This document shows positions 15,341 to 23,757 of a stretch of 38,648 bases of DNA, in pieces. Within the stretch, counting starts at the first letter, position 1, and each line of letters opens with the position of its first letter. This DNA comes from Clostridia bacterium (GTDB taxonomy: Bacteria; Bacillota_A; Clostridia; UBA1212; UBA1255), in NCBI GenBank assembly GCA_017522515.1, contig JAFWZH010000275.1, positions 1 through 38,648 of the forward strand, read 5' to 3'. The notes below the pieces were generated by a model. It saw only the letters and a program-made list of their open reading frames with translations, searched no databases and was not told the DNA's origin. The translations under genes and the position numbers were made by a program.

Positions 15341-16360
15341 TTGAGAAATCAAAGATTCGGAATAGAGATTGAGATGACCGGAATTACGAGGACAAAAGCA
15401 GCCAAAGTAATTGCCGGTCATTTTAATTCTGAAGCAATATATGTAGGCGGTGTATACGACTCGTATACTGTTAGAGACAATGAATCAAGACTATGGAAAG
15501 TTGTCAGTGATGCATCTATTAAATGTGAAACGAGAAACGGTAGTACATCCAGCAGAGCATATTCCGTAGAGTTAGTATCACCGATATGTAAGTATGAAGA
15601 TATTGAAACCCTACAAGAAATAATCAGAAAGTTAAGAACTGCCGGTGCTAAAGTAAATACTTCTTGCGGAATACATATTCATGTAGATGCTTCTGCTCAC
15701 GATGTTAAAACATTAAGAAATATCGTAAACATCATGGCAGCGAAAGAAGATTTGTTATACAAAGCACTTGAGGTAGGTTCTAACAGAGAAATAAATTACT
15801 GCAAGAAAGCTGATACTCGTTTTTTAGATAAGCTAAATGACAAAAGACCAAAAACAATGAGCGAGATTGAGGAAATGTGGTACAACGGAAGGTCAGGAAG
15901 AAATAATCATTATAACCACACAAGGTATCACGGACTGAATCTACATAGTGTGTTTTCAAAAGGCACGATTGAATTCAGATTATTCAATTCAACTCTTCAT
16001 GCCGGAAAAGTTAAAGCGTACATTCAGTTGTGCCTTGCGATAAGTCATCAGGCACTTATTCAGAAAGGTGCATCCAGAATGAAAACTGCAAGTGACAATG
16101 AAAAGTACACTTTCAGAACTTGGCTATTAAGACTTGGATTGATTGGAGATGAATTCAAAACAGCAAGGCTTCACTTGCTTGAAAAGCTTGACGGAAATAT
16201 TGCGTGGAAAGACCCGGCACAAGCATTGGCACAAAAAGAAAGACTTGCGGCCAAGAAAGCTATGGAGCTTGAAGAACAAATGCAACAAGAAAGTATAGCG
16301 CAAGCAGAGCAAGAAACTCAAACCGAGGAAGAATTTCCGTCGATGAACATTACAATGTAA
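15341..16360 (+). CDS. Amidoligase family protein
   Basis: 339 residues of the amidoligase_2 family, relatives of gamma-glutamylcysteine synthetase that form amide bonds using ATP. Signature blocks are RFGIEIEMTGI (5-15, metal and nucleotide binding), RAYSVELVSPI, SCGIHIHVDA and FRLFNSTLHAGKVKAYIQ. A Gln/Glu-rich tail follows about residue 300. The gene is paired with a gamma-glutamylcyclotransferase-like gene, an association known for this family, and the pair is thought to make and break unusual gamma-glutamyl or peptide linkages, possibly in the cell wall during mating. The start is TTG at 15341, ten bases after AGGAG; no ATG fits. Confidence 0.9.
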   Translation: MRNQRFGIEIEMTGITRTKAAKVIAGHFNSEAIYVGGVYDSYTVRDNESRLWKVVSDASIKCETRNGSTSSRAYSVELVSPICKYEDIETLQEIIRKLRTAGAKVNTSCGIHIHVDASAHDVKTLRNIVNIMAAKEDLLYKALEVGSNREINYCKKADTRFLDKLNDKRPKTMSEIEEMWYNGRSGRNNHYNHTRYHGLNLHSVFSKGTIEFRLFNSTLHAGKVKAYIQLCLAISHQALIQKGASRMKTASDNEKYTFRTWLLRLGLIGDEFKTARLHLLEKLDGNIAWKDPAQALAQKERLAAKKAMELEEQMQQESIAQAEQETQTEEEFPSMNITM

Positions 16361-16375
16361 GAAAGGATGAAAGAA

Positions 16376-16975
16376 ATGAAACAAAGAATGAAATTATATG
16401 TGGCATACGGAAGTAATTTGAATAAAGAACAAATGAAATACCGATGTCCCGATTCAAAAGTATATGCAACAGGAGTAATAGAAGATTATGAGTTGCAATT
16501 TAAAGGAAGACCTAACGGTGCTTTTGCAACAATAGCACCAAAGCAAGGAGCAAGCGTTCCTGTTGCTGTATGGATGATCTCTAAATGGGATGAGAAATCA
16601 CTCGACAGATATGAAGGATATCCAACTCACTATACAAAAGAAAATATTGATGTAAATATTGGTGGAGAAAAAGTTGAAGCGATGGTTTATGTTATGAATC
16701 AAAGGATGAATTTCTCAATGCCATCAAGTTTATATTATGACATTGTATCAAAAGGTTATGATGATTTTGATTTGGATAAAAATGTATTACTTGATGCGGT
16801 AAAAAATACTGCCCAATACATATACACAAAAGCATCACAGACACAAGAAATATATCAATCGCTGTTTGATTTGGATGAAGATAACCTGTTTGATGATCCG
16901 GATGACGAATACGAAACAGAAGATGAAACATTAACTGATCCGTTTTATTATTCAGAAGATATGAGATTAATGTAA
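16376..16975 (+). CDS. Gamma-glutamylcyclotransferase / AIG2-like protein
   Basis: About 199 residues. LYVAYGSNLN near the N-terminus is the hallmark substrate-binding loop of the GGCT/AIG2 fold, followed by FKGRPNGAFATIAP, VPVAVWMISKWDEKSLDRYEGYP (containing the conserved catalytic-type Glu in YEGYP) and VEAMVYVM. The family cleaves gamma-glutamyl linkages, releasing 5-oxoproline. The C-terminal 50 residues are acidic and ICE-specific. I choose ATG 16376, eight bases after AAAGGA, over ATG 16367. It follows the amidoligase closely, supporting a joint pathway in which one enzyme forms and the other removes an amide or gamma-glutamyl bond. Confidence 0.9.
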   Translation: MKQRMKLYVAYGSNLNKEQMKYRCPDSKVYATGVIEDYELQFKGRPNGAFATIAPKQGASVPVAVWMISKWDEKSLDRYEGYPTHYTKENIDVNIGGEKVEAMVYVMNQRMNFSMPSSLYYDIVSKGYDDFDLDKNVLLDAVKNTAQYIYTKASQTQEIYQSLFDLDEDNLFDDPDDEYETEDETLTDPFYYSEDMRLM

Positions 16976-16988
16976 GGAGTAGATAAAA

Positions 16989-17375
16989 ATGAATTTGAGA
17001 AAAGAATTGAAAAAGTTACTTGGAAATAAATATTCGTATTGCAGATTTATTTCCGAAAAAGAAAAAGAGCGAATCAAGAATATCGTGGTAAAGCCTAACA
17101 GTGAATATTTAATTTCAAGAATCATTGCGGGGTACATAAAAATCGAATGTACAATGATGTGCGGAAGAGAAGACAAGTGCTATTACGATATTTTTGTAAA
17201 GGACACACCGGATGCACAAGAATGGATATGTTACCAGTCGGTTGTATGTGAAGGCGATGCAGATGAAGAGCTGTTACTTAAGGTAATGGACAAGGTTGTA
17301 AAGGAAAACGGTCTGTCCTATACCGAATGCTCGTTTGAAGTTTTGGCGGGCAAAGAAATACAAGAAAGTAAATAG
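16989..17375 (+). CDS. Hypothetical ICE protein
   Basis: 128 residues, not recognised. It starts after AAGGAG, 13 bases past the previous stop, so it belongs to the same operon. Visible features are a basic N-terminus (MNLRKELKKLLGNKY), a Cys-containing middle (CTMMCGREDKCYYDIFV), and a mixed C-terminal half (WICYQSVVCEGDADEELLLKVMDKVVKEN). Five cysteines in about 60 residues could indicate metal or disulfide use, but spacing does not match a known zinc motif. It is the last gene before the candidate oriT region. Confidence 0.6.
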   Translation: MNLRKELKKLLGNKYSYCRFISEKEKERIKNIVVKPNSEYLISRIIAGYIKIECTMMCGREDKCYYDIFVKDTPDAQEWICYQSVVCEGDADEELLLKVMDKVVKENGLSYTECSFEVLAGKEIQESK

Positions 17376-17741
17376 GGAAAGCTCACCGATATTTGGCGAG
17401 CTTTGGGGCGTGTTTGGCGAAGTAAAATTATAAGCGAACACGGACTCGAAAATAGGGCAAATGGCGAAATTGGGGCAAAATGTGGCGAAACCGAAAAAAG
17501 GGAGCGGATCTGAAAAAGCGTCCTAAAATGGTTGCAGGAATAAGAGCCGGAGCTTTTATGGGCTCCTGCTCGGTTCACATCGGGTGGCAATGCCCACCGT
17601 TAAGCGAAAAATTGCGCTTTAGAAAAAAGCGTTGCTTTTGCCCTCTTAAATCGAAAAAGCGTTAGAAATGAAGAATTTGCCTATAGTTAGGCAAAAAAGT
17701 GGGTGCTTAAACCAAAATACACAGAAAAGGAGAGAAAGAAA
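17376..17741 (+). other. Candidate oriT / relaxosome region
   Basis: This 366-base gap directly upstream of mobC has no convincing gene. It is much richer in G than its surroundings and holds, in order: a hairpin AAAGCTC...GAGCTTT (about 17379-17405); an iteron-like cluster of GGCGAA/GGGCAA words (17394-17490); a hairpin around GGAGC...GCTCC (17550-17566); a GC-rich hairpin GGTGGC-AAT-GCCCACC (17583-17598) followed by AAGCG...CGCTT (17602-17619); three copies of GAAAAAGCGT (near 17512, 17622 and 17652); and a palindrome at 17677-17694. Position and structure fit an origin of transfer. The nick site cannot be assigned. Confidence 0.6.
17666..17705 (+). repeat. Copy B of a dispersed 40-bp repeat with central palindrome
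   Basis: Contains the perfect palindrome TTGCCTATAGTTAGGCAA (17677-17694; seven-base arms, TAGT centre). It is nearly identical to copy A upstream of virB4 and lies 47 bases before the mobC ATG. Confidence 0.7.
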
Positions 17742-18152
17742 ATGCCGGAGCCGAAGGGCAAGACTAAATTTTCGTTATGGTTAAAAAACGAAACGATGAA
17801 AATGATTGAAGAAACATACAAGTTTGACGGGAGTAGGAATAGGTCGGATTTTATTCAAAAAGCTATAAAATTTTATGTTGGATACATAACAGCTGAGAAC
17901 TATAAAGGCTATTTTCCTGAAATTGTTACAACTACAATACAGGGAATGATGGACAGCTTTGAAAACAGAATGGCAATGATGATGTTTAAATATGCGGTAG
18001 AGCTTTCGATGCTCATGCATATTGTTGCTGCCGATACAAATATTGATGAAAATACTTTAACTAAGCTCAGGGGAAAATGTGTTAGAGATGTAAAGTGTTC
18101 TCAGGGGATGATTAAATTTGACGAAGCATTAAAATATCAGAGAGGCGGCTGA
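17742..18152 (+). CDS. mobC: MobC-like relaxosome accessory protein
   Basis: 136 residues from ATG 17742 (AAAGGAG nine bases upstream; the longer frame from 17703 lacks a site). The N-terminal KTKFSLWLKNETMKMIEETY, DGSRNRSDFIQKAIKFYVGY is a ribbon-helix-helix DNA-binding domain: a short basic strand followed by two helices. The remainder is helical and Met-rich. Proteins of this type bind oriT and assist the relaxase, and the gene sits between the candidate oriT and the relaxase. The relaxase start follows six bases after its stop. It probably autoregulates from the palindromes upstream, which is inference. Confidence 0.82.
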   Translation: MPEPKGKTKFSLWLKNETMKMIEETYKFDGSRNRSDFIQKAIKFYVGYITAENYKGYFPEIVTTTIQGMMDSFENRMAMMMFKYAVELSMLMHIVAADTNIDENTLTKLRGKCVRDVKCSQGMIKFDEALKYQRGG

Positions 18153-18157
18153 AGTAA

Positions 18158-19540
18158 GTGCCAAGAATGATACTAAAATGGAGATACTTCAAGTCAAATC
18201 AAAGTTCTCATAAAGATACTTTCGTTAAGTATATTGCAACAAGAGATGGTGTTGAAAAATGTGAGAACTCTTGGAAAAACAAACCTGCAACGGCAGAACA
18301 AAAGCGGTTGGTCAATAATCTAGCAAAAGATTTTCCGAACACAAAGGATAGCTTTGAATACAAGGAATTCCAAAAAGCAGAAACAAAATACAATGCCTCG
18401 CAATATATTTCAAAAGCTATTGACGAGAATTTAGACATCATAGGCAAGAAAGAGAACTATATTGGGTACATTGCTAAAAGACCAAGAGTAGAAAAACAGG
18501 GCAAGCATGGTTTGTTTTCACAAAAAGATGAGGAAATAAATTTGGAAAAAGTAGCATCCGAAGTTGCAAATCACAAAGGAGTTGTATGGAATACAATCAT
18601 ATCATTAAAAAGAAAAGATGCTCAAAAGCTTGCCTATGACAATGCAAAAGTGTGGCGAGATATGTTAAGGAGCAACGCTAACCTTCTTGCGGAAAGCATG
18701 GAAATTCCTTTTCAAGACCTTCGTTGGTATGCGGCATTCCATAACGAGGGAACGCATCCGCATATTCACTTAGTTACATATTCCGTAGGGGAAGAACCGT
18801 ATATGACAGAAGAAGGTTTGATGAGATTCAAGTCCGAACTTGCTAAAAAAATATTCAAACAAGACTTATATACCATTTTTGAGGAACAAAACAGATACAG
18901 AAATGATTTACGAAAGATGGGCAGAGACAAGATTAAAGAGATAGTAGAGCAAATCAATCAGGGAACATATACCAATGAAAATATTGAAATTCTTCTTGGA
19001 CAACTTACTTCTGAGCTTGGAAATTATACGGGAAAGAAAGTGTATGGATATTTGCCCAAAAGAATAAAGAACATAGTAAACGGTATAGTTGACGAGATTG
19101 AAAAGGATAAAAATATTTCGGAGCTTTACAGATTATGGTATGAGCAGAAAGATAATATTGTTTCGATATATCAAGATGCTATGACGGAAAGGGTTCCTCT
19201 TGCGACAAATAACGAGTTTAAATCTATACGAAATGCAATAATTCAAGAAGCAGAGAGGATTCGGCAAGAGATTGATATGGCTGAACCAACAGCGGAAAAA
19301 GAAGAAAAGAAAACAAAAGAAGGAGAAACAAGAACAGAAAATGATACCAATGATAGAGTTGAAAAACCGGTAATAAACGAGTATGTTACAAGAGGTGTTA
19401 TACGATTGCTTTATCAAGTAAGCAGAACATTCCAAGACGAGTTTGAAAAGAATTCCGGAGCAAACAAAAGAACGGATAGAAAAATGCTTAAAGAAATTGA
19501 TGAGAAGAAACAAGCTCAAGGACAGAAATTTGGTGGGTAG
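18158..19540 (+). CDS. MobP-type relaxase (MobP3-like)
   Basis: Nicks oriT and carries the single strand into the recipient. The 460-residue protein begins with a region containing candidate catalytic tyrosines (Tyr25 in FVKYIATRDGVE), has the conserved GLFS and VASEVANHKGVVWNTIISLKR block, and the three-histidine metal motif HPHIH at 200-204 in YAAFHNEGTHPHIHLVTYS. This matches MobP relaxases of Clostridial ICEs. The C-terminal third is charged and coiled (EEKKTKEGETRTEND). The start is GTG at 18158, with GAGAGGCGG upstream; ATG 18167 is an alternative. MobC and oriT-like DNA lie directly before it. Confidence 0.92.
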   Translation: MPRMILKWRYFKSNQSSHKDTFVKYIATRDGVEKCENSWKNKPATAEQKRLVNNLAKDFPNTKDSFEYKEFQKAETKYNASQYISKAIDENLDIIGKKENYIGYIAKRPRVEKQGKHGLFSQKDEEINLEKVASEVANHKGVVWNTIISLKRKDAQKLAYDNAKVWRDMLRSNANLLAESMEIPFQDLRWYAAFHNEGTHPHIHLVTYSVGEEPYMTEEGLMRFKSELAKKIFKQDLYTIFEEQNRYRNDLRKMGRDKIKEIVEQINQGTYTNENIEILLGQLTSELGNYTGKKVYGYLPKRIKNIVNGIVDEIEKDKNISELYRLWYEQKDNIVSIYQDAMTERVPLATNNEFKSIRNAIIQEAERIRQEIDMAEPTAEKEEKKTKEGETRTENDTNDRVEKPVINEYVTRGVIRLLYQVSRTFQDEFEKNSGANKRTDRKMLKEIDEKKQAQGQKFGG

Positions 19541-19637
19541 AACCGTAAAAACAGTATGTATTATCAGAAATGCTTGTAAAGAACGGGTACATGTGGTAGA
19601 CTTGTGACGGAAATTGTTGAAGTATGGGGGTATATAA

Positions 19638-20681
19638 ATGAAAAATATTGCTAAATGGAGATTCCTACTTATGTTGGTGCTGGTAATATTTATGTGTAGT
19701 GTTAAACCTATGAATGTTTTTGCTACAGAGACACCGGCAACGGAATTTTCTTATTGGATAGATAATAATGAAGTAACTATAAGTAAATATAGAGGCAACT
19801 CTCCAGAAGTAATAATACCTTTAATGATAGGAGATTATCCAGTAGCACATATAGGAGATGAAGCGTTTCAATTTAGCGTTCTTTTATCAAGTGTGATAAT
19901 TCCAAATAGTGTTACAAGTATAGGAAATAATACATTTTATTTCAGTTCGTTAACAAATATAGTAATTCCAGATAGTGTTACAAGCATAGGTAATCATGCA
20001 TTTGCTAACAGTTCGTTAAAAAATGTAACAATTCCGGACAGTGTAACTAACATAGGCTATAGTGCTTTTTGGGAGTGCAGTTCATTAACAAGCATAACAT
20101 TGTCGAATAGTATGACATCTATAGAAAATAGTACATTCAGAGGTTGCAGTAGTTTGAAAAGTGTAATAATACCGGATAGTGTGACTAGTATAGGAAGTGG
20201 CTCATTTGAAGAGTGCAAATCGTTAACAAGTATAACAATACCCCAAAACCTGTCGGTGATAAAACATTCTACATTTAGTAACTGTTCTTCATTGGAAACT
20301 GTAAATATTCCTAGTAGTGTGACAGATATAGAAGAAGGGGCTTTTGACGGTTGTAAGAAATTAAAATATGTTTATTATGATGGCAGTGAAAATGATTGGA
20401 ATAAAATTGTTGTTGGTAATCGTAATATCAACTTAGAAAATGCAGAAATTCATTTTGAGGAGCAAAACAACACAGAAACACCAACTGATGCCACAGAAAA
20501 GCCGATTGTCAATACTGATAAACAAGTTGAAAATAAAGAAAATACAAATAGTAAGTTAGTGAAGAAAAGTAAAGATTCAACAAAAACAATCCACTTAACA
20601 ATTGCGTTGGTTGTCTCAAATTGTTTATGGGCAATTGTTATGGTGGTAGTAGTAATAGTTTTAAGAAAAAAACGCACATAA
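19638..20681 (+). CDS. BspA-like leucine-rich-repeat surface protein
   Basis: 347 residues. A signal peptide ends near VFA (33), and a short domain (FSYWIDNNEVTISKY...) precedes about seven LRR_5/BspA units (residues about 70-240) of the form SLTSITIPDSVTSIGxxAFxxC. A low-complexity segment (ETPTDATEKPIVNTDKQ) and a C-terminal membrane helix (about 318-340) with a basic stop-transfer tail follow. Such proteins mediate adhesion to cells or matrix. It lies between the relaxase and the toprim gene and looks like cargo: coding style is more T-rich than the backbone and it is followed by a strong terminator. A GGGGGT site precedes the ATG; no clear promoter was seen in 19541-19637. Confidence 0.87.
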   Translation: MKNIAKWRFLLMLVLVIFMCSVKPMNVFATETPATEFSYWIDNNEVTISKYRGNSPEVIIPLMIGDYPVAHIGDEAFQFSVLLSSVIIPNSVTSIGNNTFYFSSLTNIVIPDSVTSIGNHAFANSSLKNVTIPDSVTNIGYSAFWECSSLTSITLSNSMTSIENSTFRGCSSLKSVIIPDSVTSIGSGSFEECKSLTSITIPQNLSVIKHSTFSNCSSLETVNIPSSVTDIEEGAFDGCKKLKYVYYDGSENDWNKIVVGNRNINLENAEIHFEEQNNTETPTDATEKPIVNTDKQVENKENTNSKLVKKSKDSTKTIHLTIALVVSNCLWAIVMVVVVIVLRKKRT

Positions 20682-20733
20682 TTGTATGTTAAATTTAATG
20701 GACAGAAAATAGTCTTTTTGGAATAAGTTATTC

Positions 20734-20772
20734 AAGAACATTGCTCGAAATAACGAACAATGTTCTTTTTTT
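20734..20772 (+). terminator. Intrinsic terminator after the BspA-like gene
   Basis: AAGAACATTG pairs with CAATGTTCTT, enclosing a further TCG/CGA stem, and is followed by a run of T residues (about 20766-20772). It isolates the LRR gene from the toprim gene. Confidence 0.85.
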
Positions 20773-20802
20773 GTCTGAAATTACTAGAAACGAGGCGATA
20801 AA

Positions 20803-21720
20803 ATGAATAAAGATAAAATTTTACAAGCCAAGCAAACAGATATTGTCGGCTTTTTGATTGGTCAAGGATACAAAGTTAAAAGAGTGGGTAGTGAACACCA
20901 ATGGGATAGCGGTCATAGCAAAGTTTCGATAAAAGGCTGCTTATGGTTTGATCATTACGAAGGAGTTGGCGGTGATGCAATAGGGTTTGTCAGAAAATAT
21001 TTCAACAAGCGTTTTTTTGAAGCAGTGGAATGCTTGACTGAAAACACCATCGTAAAAACACCGATATATATAGACAAGCCAACCAAAGAACTAACATTAC
21101 CTAAACTCAATGATAATATGCGAAGGGCATATATATATCTTGCGAAGCAAAGAGGAATAGATAAAAAAGTTCTATTTTTCTTTGTAAACAAGAAAATGAT
21201 TTACGAATCAGCAGGGTATCACAATGTGGTTTTCGTAGGATATGATAAAGAAGGCAAACCTAAACACGTGCAAAGCAGATCGATTTCGCTCTATAGTAAG
21301 TACAGGAAAAATCAACCCGGCAGTGATCCGAGATACAGCTTTCACTGGATAGGTTCGAGCAATAAAATATATCTGTTTGAAGCACCGATTGATATGCTGT
21401 CGTACATATCAATGCATACGGAAAATTGGCAACAGCATTCTTATGTTGCCGCCTGCGGAACAACACCAAAACCACTACTTCAATGTATGCAAGACTTTCC
21501 GTACATAAACGAAATAAATATTTGTTTTGACAACGACCAAGCGGGGCAAAAAGCAGCAAGAAAGATTTCAAATGAATTATTTTTAAAAGGATATCAATCA
21601 ACAATCCTCATTCCGAAAAACAAAGATTGGAATGAGGATATTTTGAGTAGAAATTTTATCCGAGAAGATTCCCAAGAAGCCTGTGAATCACAGGAAACAC
21701 AAGGAATTTTACTCGGATAA
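20803..21720 (+). CDS. DUF3991/toprim domain protein with RIT-derived C-terminus
   Basis: 305 residues. An N-terminal CHC2-like zinc-finger-related part (WDSGHSKVSIKGCLWFDHYEG, split by design as WDSGHSKVSI and KGCLWFDHYEG, GGDAIGFVRKY) is followed by DUF3991 and a toprim domain with catalytic Glu in LFEAPIDMLSY and the acidic FDNDQAG. Such proteins resemble primases and serve plasmid or ICE replication and transfer. The last 25 or so residues after DWNEDI are encoded by the left inverted repeat of a RIT element, so the natural C-terminus has been replaced. Joining 21639 to 24877 would give DWNEDLLFMRKEGKCQEH and a stop overlapping the VirD4 start. AAACGAGG precedes the ATG. Confidence 0.85.
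   Translation: MNKDKILQAKQTDIVGFLIGQGYKVKRVGSEHQWDSGHSKVSIKGCLWFDHYEGVGGDAIGFVRKYFNKRFFEAVECLTENTIVKTPIYIDKPTKELTLPKLNDNMRRAYIYLAKQRGIDKKVLFFFVNKKMIYESAGYHNVVFVGYDKEGKPKHVQSRSISLYSKYRKNQPGSDPRYSFHWIGSSNKIYLFEAPIDMLSYISMHTENWQQHSYVAACGTTPKPLLQCMQDFPYINEINICFDNDQAGQKAARKISNELFLKGYQSTILIPKNKDWNEDILSRNFIREDSQEACESQETQGILLG
21604..21639. repeat. Left-end palindromic site at the RIT junction
   Basis: ATCCTCATTCC (21604-21614) and GGAATGAGGAT (21629-21639) are inverted arms around a 14-base spacer within the toprim gene. The inner half coincides with the outer end of the left inverted repeat. Paired arms around a spacer are typical of tyrosine recombinase core sites. Confidence 0.6.
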
Positions 21721-21722
21721 AA
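21631..21722 (+). repeat. Left 92-bp inverted repeat of the RIT element
   Basis: Matches the reverse complement of 24760-24851 at 91 of 92 positions (an A/T difference in the segment CAGGAAACAC). It is itself a nested palindrome: TTTTATCCGAG (21654-21664) against CTCGGATAAAA (21712-21722), with CCTGTGAATCACAGG in the centre. It also encodes the toprim C-terminus. Confidence 0.9.
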
Positions 21723-21725
21723 AAG

Positions 21726-22778
21726 TTATGATTGTTTTTTAGACAGTCTGTTTAGGAATGGTAATGCAGATACAACATGATCTGCTTGCAATAATGGTTC
21801 AGTATCTATTTTTTCAAAGACTTTTCCTCGCTCTCTAAGATATTTGTTTGCCAGTTCTGGTGTAACACTGGTGTAAATAGTAGTTGTGTTAATAGATTCA
21901 TGCCCCAGAAATGCTTTAATCACAACAAGCGATTCTCCGCATTCTAACATATGGACTGCAATAGAATGCCGAAAAGAATGCGGAGAGTATTTTCCTTGCA
22001 AAAACAATGTTGGATGCTTGCTTTTAGCCTGCGTAATATATTTTTTCACAATTGCTTCAACACAAGATACCGACATCTTCTCATGTGTTTGGCTTGAAAA
22101 TACGTGAGAAGGACGGTCTTGAGGCGAGGCTGGATCAAACCCTCTGCTTTCAATATATTTCCTTAAAAGCGTTGCGCAATTGTTTGGCAAAGTAACAAGA
22201 CGAGCTTTGTTTCCCTTACCCACAAGCCGAATATTTGTGCTTTTGCCAAAGAATATATCATTGACGGTTAGATCGCAAATTTCTTGTGCTCGAGCACCAC
22301 TGGCATATAAAACACTCATCAAGACAGTATCCTTTTTTCCTATGGATGTGGCACTGTTTGGAGTATTAAGCAATATCGCCACTTCATCTTTGGTAAAATA
22401 GCGAATGACCGTATCTTTGGGTGTTTTTTTGGTGGGGATTGTGCTCATTGCGGAATAGAAAGCTAACGCCTCGCCTTGCCCTTTCCGGATTGCGAATTTT
22501 GCGAAAGAACACAGCGCGGATCTTCTGAAATTTCGAGTTGCCGCTGAACAGTTTCGCTTGGTTTCAAGCCACCTTAGATAAGCACGCAGGTTTTCTTCGG
22601 ATAATGCTTTGAAAGTCACTTTATCCGGTGTTATCCCTTTTTCCTCCATTAAAAACTCAAACAAAAGCTGAAATGCATATTGGTAAGCTGTTATCGTATT
22701 GTTGCTTAATCCTTTCGTGTCGGGAAGATAAGATGTGAAAAAGTCGCTTAGCGTAGAAAGGAAATCATTGTTCTTCAT
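21726..22778 (-). CDS. RIT tyrosine recombinase, third gene
   Basis: 350 residues from the ATG at 22778, which has GGAGG eight bases upstream; a longer frame from 22829 lacks a site. An N-terminal SAM-like core-binding domain (1-115) precedes the catalytic domain with Arg163 (SGARAQE), the HxxR pair His267/Arg270 (HSFR), His293 (LGHES) and nucleophile Tyr302 (TIYTSVT). All catalytic residues are intact. It overlaps the second recombinase by 14 bases. The stop lies three bases inside the element from the left inverted repeat. In RIT elements the three proteins are thought to act together on the ends. Confidence 0.92.
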   Translation of the reverse strand: MKNNDFLSTLSDFFTSYLPDTKGLSNNTITAYQYAFQLLFEFLMEEKGITPDKVTFKALSEENLRAYLRWLETKRNCSAATRNFRRSALCSFAKFAIRKGQGEALAFYSAMSTIPTKKTPKDTVIRYFTKDEVAILLNTPNSATSIGKKDTVLMSVLYASGARAQEICDLTVNDIFFGKSTNIRLVGKGNKARLVTLPNNCATLLRKYIESRGFDPASPQDRPSHVFSSQTHEKMSVSCVEAIVKKYITQAKSKHPTLFLQGKYSPHSFRHSIAVHMLECGESLVVIKAFLGHESINTTTIYTSVTPELANKYLRERGKVFEKIDTEPLLQADHVVSALPFLNRLSKKQS

Positions 22779-23757
22779 TAAATAGCACCTCCGGGAATAT
22801 GTCCCCAATTTCTTTGTTAAGTCGTTCATGCGTTTGGATATATACCGTATAACTTGAACGTAGATATGCCTGTGTTTCTAAAATGCTACTATGGCCAAGA
22901 TACGCTTCCAAATAATGAGAATAATCGTCAAAGGGCAGGTCATTCTCATAGGACTTTAGAAAAGAATTGTGTGCAAAAGTATGCCTTAAACAATGTGCAC
23001 ACGGGCCGCGTTCCGAACTGCCTTGCTTAGCAAATTGCACATTTGCGCTTTTCATAATATCTGAAAACCAACGCCAAAAAGTGTTGTTTCGCATCGGAGT
23101 ATCTTTACTGTAATAACTTTCAAACAGATAATTCGTGCACATACCTTTTTCCTGTGTTAGTTTTCTGTAAGCAACCAGTATTTCGGTTAAAGTTGAATCC
23201 ATTGGAACACATCTTGCTTTTCCGCTTTTGGTATTACGGAGGTATATAACTCCGAGAGGTAAATCGATGTCATTCCATCGCAGGTTCAACCCTTCTCCAA
23301 GCCTTAATCCGCAACCATATAGAATTCTGAGAAGAACCGGAAATATCGTTGAAGCGCGCGTGAGCTTTTTGTTTGTTTGACAATTATCTGCAGCAAAAAT
23401 TATACGTTCCATTTCCTCACTATTGAAAATATAAGGAACATATTCAGATTTGAACTTTGGCTTTTCAGCGATAGCTGCTTCAATTCCCAGTGTGTTCAGA
23501 TATAAGCAGAATCCATTAACATGAGCACAGTCTTGATGTTTTGTGACAGCGCTGACGGTACGAGTTTTTTGCCAATCCGAAAGGACATCGTGTGAAATAA
23601 CTTTGTTGCTCAAGTTAATCTTAACAAAATAAGCATCTAAGTCTTTGAGCGTACTCTCTGTTTTAGCTGTGTATTTTCCGCTTTCCCGGCGTAGTCTGAT
23701 ATAGTCGGTCATTTCCTTTGAAAAGACACTGCTATACAGATAATTTTGTCTCCTCAT
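22765..23757 (-). CDS. RIT tyrosine recombinase, second gene
   Basis: 330 residues from the ATG at 23757, which overlaps the previous stop as ATGA and follows GGAGGAAT; the open frame continues upstream to 23832 without a better start. Catalytic residues are Arg152 (CGLRLGE), His255 and Arg258 (HCLRHT), His289 (LGHSS) and Tyr298 (QAYLR). The N-terminal domain (1-105) is the usual core-binding helical bundle. Translation is coupled to both neighbours. The middle member of a RIT is distinct in sequence from the other two, as here. Confidence 0.92.
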   Translation of the reverse strand: MRRQNYLYSSVFSKEMTDYIRLRRESGKYTAKTESTLKDLDAYFVKINLSNKVISHDVLSDWQKTRTVSAVTKHQDCAHVNGFCLYLNTLGIEAAIAEKPKFKSEYVPYIFNSEEMERIIFAADNCQTNKKLTRASTIFPVLLRILYGCGLRLGEGLNLRWNDIDLPLGVIYLRNTKSGKARCVPMDSTLTEILVAYRKLTQEKGMCTNYLFESYYSKDTPMRNNTFWRWFSDIMKSANVQFAKQGSSERGPCAHCLRHTFAHNSFLKSYENDLPFDDYSHYLEAYLGHSSILETQAYLRSSYTVYIQTHERLNKEIGDIFPEVLFNEEQ

